Origin: Mnemiopsis leidyi
Lineage: Eukaryota; Ctenophora; Tentaculata; Lobata; Bolinopsidae
Direction: 5' to 3'
NCBI GenBank assembly: GCA_000226015.1
Contig: JH152908.1
Coordinates: 2,991-53,474, forward strand
DNA length: 50,484 bases
The notes under the pieces: generated by a model
Seen by the model: only the letters and a program-made list of their open reading frames with translations
Told to the model about the DNA's origin: nothing
Databases searched by the model: none
In this document: piece by piece, positions 25,573 to 36,970 of the stretch
Numbering within the stretch: position 1 is the first letter of the stretch
How the letters are laid out: the number at the start of each line of letters is the position of its first letter
Made by a program: the position numbers and the translations under genes

Positions 25573-27351
25573 TCATAATTCTCCCTTGTCAATGCTTTCT
25601 TGCATCTTCAAGAACTGAGTCTGATGCTTGATGAGTTTTTGTTTTTTCTTCTCCATGACAACTCCCAATTCTTTCCTGTCCAGCTTCCCATCGTTGTTCT
25701 CATCCACAAGTCCCATAATCATGCTGCCTGCCAGTTCAAGTTCTTCTGGATCTACGTCTGATTCCTTACGCGACATTCTGCCTGAAGTGAACATATGATT
25801 TTTTCCTTGGTAAGTGTGTAGTTGTACTAGGTCGTGGTCTTTTATTTTTAAATCTCTTCTCCTCCGAATATCATGATTTATCTAGCCAGCACGACCTGGG
25901 TTAAATAAAATCATATCAGACTTACTAAGCGGTTTCTGATCTATCCTCAAGACATCCCTAACAAACGCGAGAAACTCCGGACCCTCAACAACGCCGCTGT
26001 CATCGTGATCGTAGTGCCTGAAGATGTCTCCTAGTTCTTTCTGCTGCAGAGACTTCGGACAAATGTCGAGGAAGTTTTTCTCCACATTCAGTAACTCGGC
26101 CAGCTCTCTAAGCTGGAGACGCCCGTCTCTGTTGGCATCCCCCTTTTCAAATAGGCTGGAATTTTGAAAAAAGGCTTACCACATTTAGTAATCGAGTATG
26201 TTAGAAATTAGAACATCGAGCATTCTTTAGACATTAATACTAACATAGTTTCATACCATAGGAAGAATGGGGTAAACTAGAGACCCTACGTTTGAATGAA
26301 GTTCTGGAGCTCCTTCTCCCCGATCTGAAACTCCACCCTCTCTATACCGTAACTCTCCTCCAGCTTGTGCTGCTGTTTTGCCAGGATCCTCCTGACCAGG
26401 CTCCTTGTCTCCACTCTGTCCAGGAAGCCGTTGCCATCGCAGTCAAACTCCCGCCACAGCTTCATAAACAACACGCTGGGGGTCTGGTGGGATTTCGACA
26501 TCTGGTAATACCTGAGAGTGTGCTCTGTTTCAACTCTCCATTTCTAGATGTTTCCTTGGTGATTACTTCGGAAGCCTAGTACGAGTTTAAACTCTTCATT
26601 CTTTCTCTGACTGAGATATTTTTAGAAGAATTTTTGACACATATTTGCGATAGTCGCCTAAAAGTAACTTTATTTCTAGTAGGATGATCCAGTGAAGTGT
26701 GGTGAGTGAAGACTCCTCTCCAATCACCATGGTTACCTGGCCAGCATATCCCCCGGAAGTGGAAGAAGAACTGTCAGGCTGTGTATACCGACGTAGTGTT
26801 CCAAGGTGTCTGTCAAAGCGCTGCTTATCGTCTCCCTGCAACCAGGTAATTGCAGTTCAGGTGGGGCCTCCTAGACTGTTAAATCGCATATTTATGTGTG
26901 CTGTCATTAGCAACAGCTTGTGTGTATGGCTTTGGGTTGATAAAAATCCTCGGAATCAAGTAATGGTATTGCAGGCGTTCCTTGAAGTAAACTGCGTTGA
27001 CCTAGCCAATTTGTAGGAATCCTCGAAATGGAATTTGTCGAACTTAGAGAATTATCACTCAAGTCCAACAAATGTGCGTTATAAGCATACCGCGTGCACC
27101 TTAAGTTATATTGATTCATTTCCTAAACCTGGCGATTCTTACGTGTTGACTTACTGATAGGGAGAAAGAGATGGTATGTTGACTGCAGATAGGATCTTCC
27201 GTACGCAACTGTCAGCATCGTCCACTTTGATCTTGCCGCTTCCCTCCTTGTCATACTGCTTCCAGATTTCCTCGAACTGGGAGATATCCAGCTGATACTT
27301 TCCCGATCTCAGCTCATTGATGACGCCTCTAGAATCCTCTGCAAGTGCCAT
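25573..27351 (-). CDS. Six-EF-hand calbindin/secretagogin-type protein
   Basis: Five reverse exons, in order 27351-27155, 26835-26737, 26511-26290, 26155-25926 and 25781-25573, give 318 residues; the family is usually 260-276. Hands align with secretagogin: EF1 DKEGSGKIKVDD, EF3 DCDGNGFLDRVE, EF4 DANRDGRLQLRE followed by LAELLNVEKNFL, EF5 DHDDSGVVEGPE and EF6 DENNDGKLDRKE. EF2 is vestigial: its place is taken by a hydrophobic stretch (SLTVLLPLPGDMLA) without acidic ligands. The odd and even hands alternate in character exactly as in calbindin-D28k, calretinin and secretagogin, which are cytosolic Ca2+ buffers and sensors of neurons and secretory cells. Extra length comes mainly from linkers and a charged Lys/Gln tail after EF6. 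The exon 2 frame is forced by splice phase. The orthologue cannot be named. Confidence 0.8.
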
Positions 27352-30300
27352 CCTGCGGCATGCGGGTAAGTCAATGGATTCTTAGGAATTTATGCTGAAA
27401 TTGGGATTTAATTGTTGCCTTGTCTCTATTTACGCAACATCAATTTTCATTTGCGCTATGAAGATTTTTCCCTTTGTCTTCTAATTGTTTCTTATATTCT
27501 GCTGACTCGTGACAGAAGAGAGAGTAAATGTAGTTACTTTATCAAGTCAGTTTTGACATGTCGAAAATGATCGATTGTTTGATATCGTATATCGGCCCGC
27601 AGACCAATCAATGGAATTATTGATTCGGATAAATTGTAATTTGCAGTTTATCATGCTAAAAAGTTTAACCTTAAGAAGCACAATTCAGGGGAGGGGCAGG
27701 GCAGTACCTCTGTTGGAATTGTTATTTGTTGTGCTCATCAGTCGTTAAAGAAATTCTCTGATCATTTGCAATTATTGTGCGATGTGGCCAAAAAGCGAAA
27801 AAGTTTACTTTGTGTAAAAAAGTTTGTCTTGCTGCTTTCCTGCCATATTGAAACGCTTTCTCACTGCTATTGAAATTACAAAAAGGTCTATCCTTTTTTA
27901 CGCTACTTGGCAAGTCCCCAATTTGCATACAATAGAAAGCTGTACTTTACTGTACTATTAAAGTACTACGCATAAAATTTGCATATAAAAGAAACTGTGT
28001 AATGTTGAGTACCGATGTACACCTAAAACAAACAAAAGATGAATTAAAGGCCACACGCACGGTAAAACGTGCCAACTCATGTCACCTGAAAAGAGACAGC
28101 TGATCATGGCAATAAGAGATATTCACACTGTGATAAACAACACACGAAACTTGCGGAGCCGTCGTGTCTTCGTCGTGATTGAATTGACACTTGTGTCGCC
28201 CGAATGCGTATGAAACATGTGACTCGGAGCAAGGTTTTGAGTTAGGACCACCACTGTCCAAACAGCAAACCAGTGATAACTGCAACCATAGTGCTACTCC
28301 GCTTACCCTCCTAACTGCATTTCCTACTAAATTTGATAATCTCCTCATTGGCTTTTGATTAATCCTGTGACGAGTTGATATGTTAATAAATTCAGATCAC
28401 AGTAAACATAAACAGCCTGATCTGGTAAAATCCTGATCCAAAAAAGGGTCGGCCAGTAAGAAGCAAATGCACTTAAAACGGGAATCTCAACAATGATGAG
28501 TCACAAACAAAGATAGTTCCTGTTCTATTCCAGGAGGTGGCCTCATCTAAACACAGAAGTAGAGGAGAAATTAGGACACACTCCTCAGCTGGCCCCCTTT
28601 CCACGGGGGAGTGAGCACCCACTGAACTTGATACTAAACCGTAACTCTACCCTGGGAATTGGTGGCTGCAACCTTATTTCCAAGGCTCGGGGCACTCTAC
28701 TCGTAATTGGGACGTGCCTCCTAGTGGGGGTGTTTTACCTGAATTTATGTGTCTCCTAGACCTTACCTGGTCACAAATGTCACCAGCTAATCACATACGT
28801 GTCACGTGACCCCCGACCGGGGAAGTGTACCTTGCCTGACTTTACTCTGCACTGGGTTTAACAAAGTGACACCGAGTGACACCAGCAAGTTTACTTTAAG
28901 GCTTGCCAGCTTCAAGTTTAAAGTCTCTGTGATGTAGTTGTAATTGGGATGTTGTTGTCTAGGTTGTGGTAGTGATGGTTGCAAGAGTGTGTTTAGACGG
29001 TACATTATTTCTGTTCAACTTATCGCTGAGTCTGAACGTGAAGTGCGAGGATCCTATTACTATTCCTGGTCGTTGAAGCCCGCTCTTTGGTCGTAGTCTT
29101 GCTCTAACTATTAGATCACTTATTCAGAACCCTTAAACAAAATCCAATGTAGTGATATCATTAGACCATCGCTAAGTGATTTTATCTTGTTATGAGAAAT
29201 TGTACCAATTTTAGATTTTCATTATAAATACGACGTTTATTAATTGATAGTTCATTATTTTATTTCCAGTCGTTTTCAGCTACTTGGTTGCCAAATAAAA
29301 ATTTTCTTTTGAGCCCCACCATCAACGAATGCAAGGCATCTTTTAACTTTGACAAATTTTTTGGAGTAATGAAGTTTTTGGGAGACAACGAAGTTTTAGA
29401 TTTAGAGATTTAGAGCAAATTTAATTTGGGAAACAATTTATTCCAGAATGTGAGGTAAAATTTTAATGAGCTTGAATTTGTTTGTGTCAGCAGCCTCTTA
29501 AAAACTTTTGTATATTACTAGTATTTCTGAGAAATAGAAAGCTGTTTTAACTCCTCCCCTCAATAAGCTCTTCTACTCTTCTTGCAGTCACATACCTTAA
29601 ACCACCCTTATTGATCGCTCTGCGTTCTTCAGAATTGGCAAGTGTTTGATATTCTCCTCAGCTTTTATGATTTCTGAGAGAAACGTTTCTTTTATACAGA
29701 TCAATTTCGCCTTAGCAATCTTACAGACCTGCAGTCTGCACTCATGACTTGCCATAATATGGTAAATTAGTAAGTAGGTCCCAAAAGTTCTAGTCCCATT
29801 AAATATACTCGTAAAAGTAGATTGAGTTTGCTGTATTTTGCAGTGATCAAATCAAATGGAAACTTTATACCAAATTTTCACACCCCAGTTTTTCTGCTAC
29901 TAGTATGATTTTGAGGTGAAATTCAATTATATTTTAAGGTTAATGAGTAACATCGTAAGTTCTAGTCGTCGACTTTTTTGCACGGTTCTCATGAAATCAT
30001 TCGTTAAACTTCAAAACTATAACTTCCACAAATTCTTATTCGCATAATTCGCCGCTAGCTATACTTATAGTCTGATGTTGTATTTTCTCAAACTGTTGCT
30101 TACGAAGACACAACACCTGCACCGCATTCTCATAATATACAGTCGATACGCACCAGTACAAGGCGCATGACATTCCCGAAAATCGGTCTGGCCTAGCTCG
30201 AACATTGGTTTGAAGCTAACCGGACCGCGGTCAGAAACAGCTTACTGGACAAAATTAACCGTTAGCAATTGAGGCCGGCATGCACATGACATTCGATCAT

Positions 30301-31717
30301 ACACTCTTTTTCACCTAAGTGTCTGATTTAGCAGCTGTTTAGTTTTTTGTTCGTTCAGTTTTAACTCCTTTCTATCCTGCTGTAGTCTGCACATCTCCTG
30401 CTGCACATCTCGTCTTTTTTGCCGAAGGCAAAGAGTAAAGTAGATGGTTTAAAGTGGTCGGATTCTGGGAGGGGGTCGGTTGGTAAATTTTATGGTGTCC
30501 GGTGTGACAAAGGCTTTCATGTATTACACTCCGTAAGACGTTACTAACCACGACACGAGCTTTTAGGGCTTCCTTCTTCGCAAAGTTATTTGCTGGATAA
30601 ATTTTTTGGTCGAGCACGTGCAATTGCGCGTGGGTACCACATTTGCTGCTCAACTGACCTACAGAACGCACATCTTTGTAAAGCAACTTGAACTGTTGGC
30701 AAATGAGTGCTGAATAAATGCAGGTTATACTTATACAAATACATCGCTACGGTAAAATTATTTAGCTTTATTACTTAACGGTCGATTTTATCGACCGCTT
30801 ATAATTCGGAATTCCTCAAACGGTTTTTTATGACTAATATTGACGAGATTATAGTATTTACACGGTCTGGCGTTCTTCCCTAGCTGCACTTGCAGTAGTC
30901 ACTGTCAGCTGACAGTCAGGTATAACCGCGATCAGACGGATATAATCTCAGTATCAACTATATCTTCAACACGGTCACAATTGATTTAAGCACACGGTTG
31001 ATCTTATAATTATATCTACACAGTAGTTGCTGTAGAATTGAAGAGATGGAAATCTAGCGTCCGCTTGAGACCAAACTAACTATATGCCGGCGCATCGCAG
31101 ATGGCCGCGCTCAAGTCGTGGTTTGACTGCACACTATTTGTTTCGACATGAAATCACCGCTCATTTCTTATTCTTGAGCGGCAATAACGCGTTTAGCCTC
31201 CAGCGCTGGTTCTCGCTTTAACCTTAATTAATGTTGTTTGGTACTGAATAAGTAAATTAGCATCTACATCTGACATTAGTGAGACTGAGATGTTGTTAAA
31301 ATGTTCTCTTTTGATACACAACACACACATACATTCATGTTTCATTCAAGGCATAATAATTTTAAGTTTTACTTAACGCTATGGTGTTAAAAAGCTTTAC
31401 TTTGACAACAGCTGAGCACAGTTACAACACATATTATTGCAGAGTAATAACATACGTAAATCATCACGTTGATCTTTTCTCTCACGTATAGTCGCACCGC
31501 TTGCGGCTCCATTAATATATTTTCTCTATTAGTTTTTACAAGTGACCTGGCTCACGTTAACTTGCTAAGAGGGCACATATTGGCACTCTATAATCTGTTT
31601 TACTTGCACATGACAGAGACACCGCTCTCCCTCCCGTCCCGACTCCTCTTTCTCACACCATGTTCAGCTGTCAGGACTGAGATTCATGTCGTTTCCATGA
31701 CGACCAATGAGTCCTGG
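27352..31717. other. Gene-poor 4.4 kb intergenic region
   Basis: No convincing gene on either strand. Reverse ORFs at 28082-28348 (88 codons) and 30372-30686 (104 codons) have no recognised domain and are probably chance. CACGTG E-boxes occur at about 28803 (within GTCACGTGAC, 28801-28810) and 30615. An 8 bp-stem hairpin with a 3 nt loop lies at 30779-30797 and a 16 bp palindrome at 30901-30916. The 5' UTR and promoter of the reverse EF-hand gene must lie at the left end. Confidence 0.5.
30901..30916. repeat. 16 bp perfect palindrome with a CAGCTG core
   Basis: ACTGTCAGCTGACAGT is its own reverse complement and contains a class A E-box (CAGCTG). It could be a dimeric transcription-factor site. 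Chance occurrence in 50 kb is possible but unlikely. Confidence 0.6.
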
Positions 31718-31980
31718 CACGTGCGGTGATGAACGGAGGGGTGTGGCACGGTCTCATCGTGTTTGAGGTGTTGTCCTTGAGACAATGGGGATATGGATCG
31801 CACAATCCAGTTGCTTTTAATGATAAACATAGCAGCTCAGTGACCGGCCACACAAAAGAGTAGTTTAACAATGGGAGATGTCTCGGTGCACGTGTTTGTG
31901 TCACGTGTTCTGGTGTGTGTCACGTGACACGAGCTGTATGTCGAGACTGGCAAAGAGTACGTCGTGGTGCCCTGACGTCA
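31718..31980 (+). promoter_or_regulatory. E-box cluster plus full CRE upstream of a TM gene
   Basis: Four CACGTG E-boxes (31718-31723, 31889-31894, 31902-31907, 31921-31926) lie here, three of them within 38 bp and the last inside the extended palindrome GTCACGTGAC. A consensus CRE, TGACGTCA, follows at 31973-31980. The ATG of the membrane-protein gene is 140 bp further on, so this is the most likely promoter-proximal region of that gene. CACGTG binds bHLH-ZIP factors of the USF/MITF/MYC type, and TGACGTCA binds CREB/ATF. Occupancy is inference. Confidence 0.6.
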
Positions 31981-32119
31981 CGCTCGCTAGTTTTGGGACA
32001 TGTTTTCACTGGTTATTAACCGTATTTAGTATCATGTAGTTGCACTGCAGCACATATTTTACGTGGTCTTCCTCTTTCGCGAGCTGCCGCCTACCCTTTC
32101 TCTATTTTCAGCAGTTCTA

Positions 32120-34239
32120 ATGTTCTTCCTTCTGCTTCTCCCCCTGGGGGTTGATGGAGACTTACAGCGACCCCCGCTCCTTTGGACAACCAGCTCTAGT
32201 AGCACGACCCCACCTCCTGCCACAACACAACCTCATCCTCCTACACTTAGTCCCAGAGTTTCCTGGTCTTTGAGAAATTACACTGCCAATATTACGGTTA
32301 GTTAGTGTGATAGTTATAGTCATGATATAGTTCAGTTAGTTAAATCTGTTAGTAATCGTGTTAGTAATATTGTCAGTATCAAATCAACTCCGGTAGCCAA
32401 GGCAACCATGGATTTTTGTTATTCAATCGTGGTCTGACTGTTTGTCTTTGAGCGCTATTTCCTTGAGTTTGCTGTGAAATAAATTGCAATCGATGGTCAA
32501 TTTCGTATACTTACCACTCGGCACTCAGTACTTGGCAGAGCAAATGCGATAAAACCAAAAATCAAAATTAATATATTTTAAATACAAAATGGACAAATTT
32601 AACCGAATTTCCAATTTTCAGGGTCCCTCAACCCCCACTCCTGGAGACAAATCTCTGCTGAGTGTTTCCATCAACTACTCTTTTAAGGGTCACTTCACCC
32701 AAGTTATTCTGGGTGGTTTTACCTCATCGCTTCCCTTCGTTAGTAAATCCTCCAACGACAGCACAACCAAGAAGATAGCCTCGGGTGAGGTGTACACGAA
32801 CTATCTGACAGTTCCCCCAACTTCAGATGAAAAAGTTAAACAACAAAATTCGGAATCTGGCGAAAATTCTAGAATTGTACTAAACTCTGGTGGATATCTG
32901 ACCACCTCGGAACCTCCAGATGTAACTACTAGGAGGACAGTAGACCAAAGTACCGAACAGCTGAAGCTTAGCTCCGGTTATGTTGGTACTAATAACAGCT
33001 CCTCAGTGTGCTTGTTTGAAGATACCAAGCTCAGAGTGTTCGACGTTGTGGTGTATTTGACTGTCGACCTGGTCTTTTCAGTGTTGGCCCTCTTTCTTGG
33101 GGGAACATTGCTCCTCGTTTGGTGAGTTTTCCTAGTTGCTACTTATTCCTTAGTTTTGCTAATCAAGACTTAGTAGATATGTAGTTGTATGTTGGTCTCT
33201 ATTTGAATAACTATTCATGTCCTTCTATCTAACCCCTACTTCCTTTAGTGCACCATTATCAATGACAATAGTTCAATATTGTCATTTATCAATGATAGTA
33301 ATTGATACAATTACATGACAATATTTAACTATCGATAATGGTGCACTAAAGGAAGTAGGGGTCCCTATCAATATGCTATCAACACAAACAAATAATTGTA
33401 ATTGTATTACAACAAGCTGTAGAAAATAGATCTCTCCAGGAAACCTTTTATTACCTCCACAAATCATCTACAGTTATCAGTTATCACATGTTTGGATTTA
33501 CGGAAGTTCCTTTCAAATTCAATGCTACAAAGTAACCCCCGCCGGAAATACACTAATTATAACGAACTTTTCCCGCAGGTACCGAACAAAAGGTGGCCGG
33601 TTGACTAACAGATCACGCCTTGAGGGTGCCTGGCACCTTACCTACTGCACGTGCTGTTGTGTTATTCTGGCTGCATCATTCATCTTCTGGAGCGGCGCCA
33701 AGGTTTCCTTTCCTCTTGATTTGCTCCTTCTCTGTGCGCACTTACTCCGGAGTAAGGCCGCCCAGCTGTTACTGACCAAGAACCTCCTGTCTTGGAAAAG
33801 ACTCTCCTGTGTTGCAGGAACGTTACTTTTTTTGATCGACATCGCCTGGCTTTCTCTTATGTTCTCTCTTACGGGAATAATCATAGAAGGTTGCCGGTTT
33901 TGCCAAAGAAGTCTACTATCACACAACTGTTTGGCGAACAATGTCTTGAATTTTGTTGGATTATGTGGGGGAACTGTGCTTTATTCTGGATTTAAGGCGG
34001 TGTGTTTGTTCGCCCAAAAAGCTTCGAACCATTCTCAAAAATTGTACAGTCAGATTCCTAAGAACTCTTCTCACTCAGTGAATCATTCTATTGAGGGTGT
34101 GGTGAATGATAAACTTACCATTCAGTCAAAAGCTAAATGGTTTCGGGATTCATTGTCTCGAGCATCTCTGATAATTCTGACATGCCATCAAGTTTTAAGT
34201 TGTCTGTTTATTTTTGGGATCTTCCTCAGTGAATTTTGA
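32120..34239 (+). CDS. Unrecognised multi-pass membrane protein
   Basis: Three exons (32120-32296, 32622-33121, 33579-34239) join in phase to 445 residues. The start MFFLLLLPLGVDGD is a signal peptide. A Ser/Thr/Pro-rich extracellular-type region follows (TTSSSSTTPPPATTQPHPP), then about 160 polar residues with several N-glycosylation sequons (NYT, NIT, NDS, NNSS). Then come about six hydrophobic segments: LVFSVLALFLGGTLLLVW before exon 3, a Cys-rich one (CTCCCVILAASFIFW), FPLDLLLLCAHLL, AGTLLFLIDIAWLSLMFSL, VLNFVGLCGGTVLYSGF and LIILTCHQVLSCLFIFGIF at the C terminus. The layout (mucin-like ectodomain plus several membrane spans) suggests a surface protein, but I recognise no family and assign no function. 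The ATG at 32120 is preferred because it begins directly at the signal peptide. Intron 2 holds a fold-back element. Confidence 0.7.
33232..33362. mobile_element. Fold-back element with 29 bp perfect arms
   Basis: The left arm 33232-33260 (starting ACCCCTACTTCC) and right arm 33334-33362 are perfect reverse complements over 29 bp. The interior holds a second hairpin (AATGACAATA ... TATTGTCATT) and further arm-like similarity. The whole is about 131 bp, non-coding, and lies in intron 2 of the membrane-protein gene. No clear target duplication could be assigned. Confidence 0.75.
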
Positions 34240-34548
34240 TAAAACATAAAATTTCGATCAAGATTTAAGTTTGAAATTAAAAGTCACGTTCACTGATTTG
34301 TGGGTTAATAATATAATATAACCTACTGACACTGTCGCAGACTTCACGCGCTATCATGATCACGCATTTAGCCCCAGCAACGCTTGTTAATTCACTGACA
34401 TAAGAGTTTCTGTTTAATTTAAAGTTAATTATTAATATCATGCTACTATGCTAGTGCTACAATAATTTGTTCTAATACTTAGTACGAATTCAACGTTTTT
34501 GTTTTTAATTCATTTGTTATTCCTAAAAATGAATTACTCTGTTTTAAA

Positions 34549-34554
34549 AATAAA
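34549..34554 (+). promoter_or_regulatory. Possible poly(A) signal of the membrane-protein gene
   Basis: AATAAA 310 bp after the stop codon, just before the CpG-rich island begins. Confidence 0.4.
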
Positions 34555-34619
34555 ATGGCTATGCTTGATAACACGTTTATCTTAATTTATCGCTTTGAAA
34601 AATTGTTCATGTTTAATGC

Positions 34620-35310
34620 TCATGCTCGAGCGACTTGTCTTACCGGGCAAAGCAGCAATTAGCCTGAGCCTGAGGTCCCCAGGCGAGACTTGTCTCACGT
34701 TGTGACGACGTTACCACGACGCCGCGCGCGCCGGGACACGGGAGCACGGAGGTCTAGGTCGCCGCTTTGTGGCAGCAGGGCTATGGGCTAGGCAACGTCT
34801 AACAACGAGTGACGAGGCTTATGGCTTAGCCTTGTACTAACCAGATGCAGAGCCCTTTTGCGCGCGGCGCCACTAGAGGCTTGTAGGTTGATAACCTACT
34901 GTCGCGGCCATCACGCGCTGTCACGCATTTCTTGTACAGCAGCGCGCACCCTCCCGTCACTTTATTATCCGGGATTCGCTACGAATGAGGGGTCGGACAA
35001 AGTCAGACAACGCATTTCTGGCCTGGCGAAGAAATTCTAGACGCGCATCGCCCGTTGACTAGAGGCGTAAGCACCTGGTTAGGTGAAGCTTAGCCTGGCT
35101 GAGTCAGAGTGCGACCGCGATCACCGTACCTGTCCGAATTTGGAGCCGCGCGCACGTACGGGCAATATATATTTCTGCGCGAGCTTAGCGCGAAACCAGG
35201 GTTGAGGATACGTTCGCGTTGTCGCGGTGATACCCGAGTCACGCAGCTAAAGCTCGTTTGTCGGGGTGTACTTACATTTAGATCCATGTTCCCGTGCTGA
35301 ACGGCGGAGA
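34620..35310. other. CpG-rich, GC-rich island without an ORF
   Basis: About 690 bp of GC- and CpG-rich sequence (for example GACGCCGCGCGCGCC near 34720, and many GCGCGC and CGCG steps) stands out sharply from AT-rich flanks. No coding frame, rRNA or tRNA is recognised. It may be a CpG island or promoter for the downstream zinc-finger gene or for an unseen RNA, a fragment of a GC-rich mobile element, or transferred DNA. The 35310-36260 and 36549-36960 flanks hold nothing I can identify. Confidence 0.6.
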
Positions 35311-36261
35311 GCTCTCCATAAACAAGCTTGTAGTATGAGAAACAGCACGACTTGGGAACTGTTTACTGTACAGACAACAGAGCAGCTAACACAAACTAAT
35401 CCAACTTTATATACCAGGGAAAGCGGAAATGATAAAAAGAATCCTGTGGCCAATTCGACAACAGGGGAACCATTGCAAGGGTTTATAAAATTTTCAATAA
35501 TGGTTATTAATAACATCAACGGTTTCCTTAACAGCCTCCGTTACCGATGGGTGAACTTACAGACCCCCCGAAGACAACTTTAAGGTGCATGCAGACAGTG
35601 CATTGACTGTGCAGGAGTCTGGACACTGTGGAACGAGGGAGTAATACCAAACTCACCCTTAGGTGATAGCGGTTTAAGGATGCCGGATTCTACAGATGGG
35701 CCATATTTATATTACCATACTGATGAATGTTATTTCGTTACAGACGGAATTCGCAGCATATTTTAAACTTTCTTGCACTAATCATTTAACTACTGACGTG
35801 AACTTTTTTATGGCATTAGATTGGACTACCATTTGTGTTATTCAATAGCTTTACAGGACCTATAACTGGAGGATTTTTGATAAAGTTGCTTAAAAGGTTC
35901 GTTACGGACAGAATAGGAAGAAAATTGATTTTTGATGTTTATCACTTTGAGGTTAATTTGCGTCAACATTTTTTGTCAGCCCTCTTTTACCTTCCTTGAG
36001 TTCTGTTAGGACTGTATCCAGCATCCTTCAAATTCTTTCCAAGTGTCATCCTGTCGTCTGATATGAAATAGTGATTGTCTTGTATTTACATCGGACACTA
36101 TTTGTTAAGAGCTTTAACTCTGACATTGCGTTTTAATCTGGATATGCAACATGTGTATTTTGTGGCCAGAGACTGAATTTTGTGAGATGCAGCAGATAGA
36201 CTCATATTTTTTTTCTTAAGTTATAGTTTTGTCAATATATAAAGCTGACAAGTTTTCAGAG

Positions 36262-36540
36262 CAGTGGCGTAACGTTGCAGGTCTAGCTAATGTGGCGCCC
36301 CTCGGCGGTAAAAAGGCGCCCCAAGTGGCGCCCCTGGTTTAAGGGCTTACTTAGAGCAATTTGTGAAAATATGGCCGAAAAATTTAGATAAATAGTGAAG
36401 TTACTAAACCAAACGCGCGATTTTGCTAGTTGCGCAGTTAATCTTGCAAAATTGTCCCATATCTTTATGACGATTTGGCGCCCCCTTATGACTGCGCCCC
36501 CCGGCGTAGCCGGGGCTGCCGGGGCATCGTTACGCCGCTG
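36262..36540 (-). mobile_element. hAT-like MITE, copy 2 (young, perfect TSD)
   Basis: This 279 bp non-coding element begins CAGTGGCGTAACG and ends CGTTACGCCGCTG, so the first 13 bases form an inverted repeat with one mismatch. It is flanked by a perfect 8 bp direct repeat, TTTCAGAG, at 36254-36261 and 36541-36548. It is inverted relative to the copy at 131-364. The 8 bp target duplication and CAG terminus identify the hAT superfamily. With no transposase, it must have been moved by an autonomous relative elsewhere. It carries internal GC-rich repeats such as GTGGCGCCCCT. Confidence 0.88.
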
Positions 36541-36970
36541 TTTCAGAGGCCAGGTAGGGCGTTATAATATCGCTTTGTATGAATTTTTTGTATGCTCATT
36601 TTGGACCGATCCTGGTTACTTCAAAACTTGAACACAGAACTTTGAAATGCTTAATTTCTATTTCTGTCAACAACATACATGAATACATTTTAGAATGGAT
36701 ATGTTTAATAATTGGTCGATCGTCTATTAGCAGCATGATAGATTGACACCCCCTGTTGATCAGTGGCGGCCTGCACTCCTCGGCCCCTTTTTTGCTCTCT
36801 CTGCCCTCCAATGTATAATTTAGAAAGCATTCCGCAAGCCCGATCCGAGTCTAGTGACCCCTTCCCAAAATACCTCTAGCTCTCTTAATGAATGTGGATA
36901 AATATCTTTTTTTTTAACTTATGCATGCCTATCTGTAATAGCATAATTAATCATTTCAGATCAAAGATTC

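Noticed and set aside
30140..30260. Short matches to CDK7 exons (CTCGAACATTGG and TAACCGGACCGCGGTCAGA), suggesting a CDK7 pseudogene
   Set aside because: Only two short stretches match, with nothing between them in the right order or frame; chance is likelier.
32063..32119. A GTG start 57 bases upstream for the membrane protein
   Set aside because: Animal genes rarely use GTG, and the ATG at 32120 begins exactly at the signal peptide.
34858..35583. ORFs of 60-105 codons on both strands in and beside the CpG-rich island
   Set aside because: Open frames are expected in GC-rich DNA, which lacks AT-rich stop codons; no recognisable protein is present.
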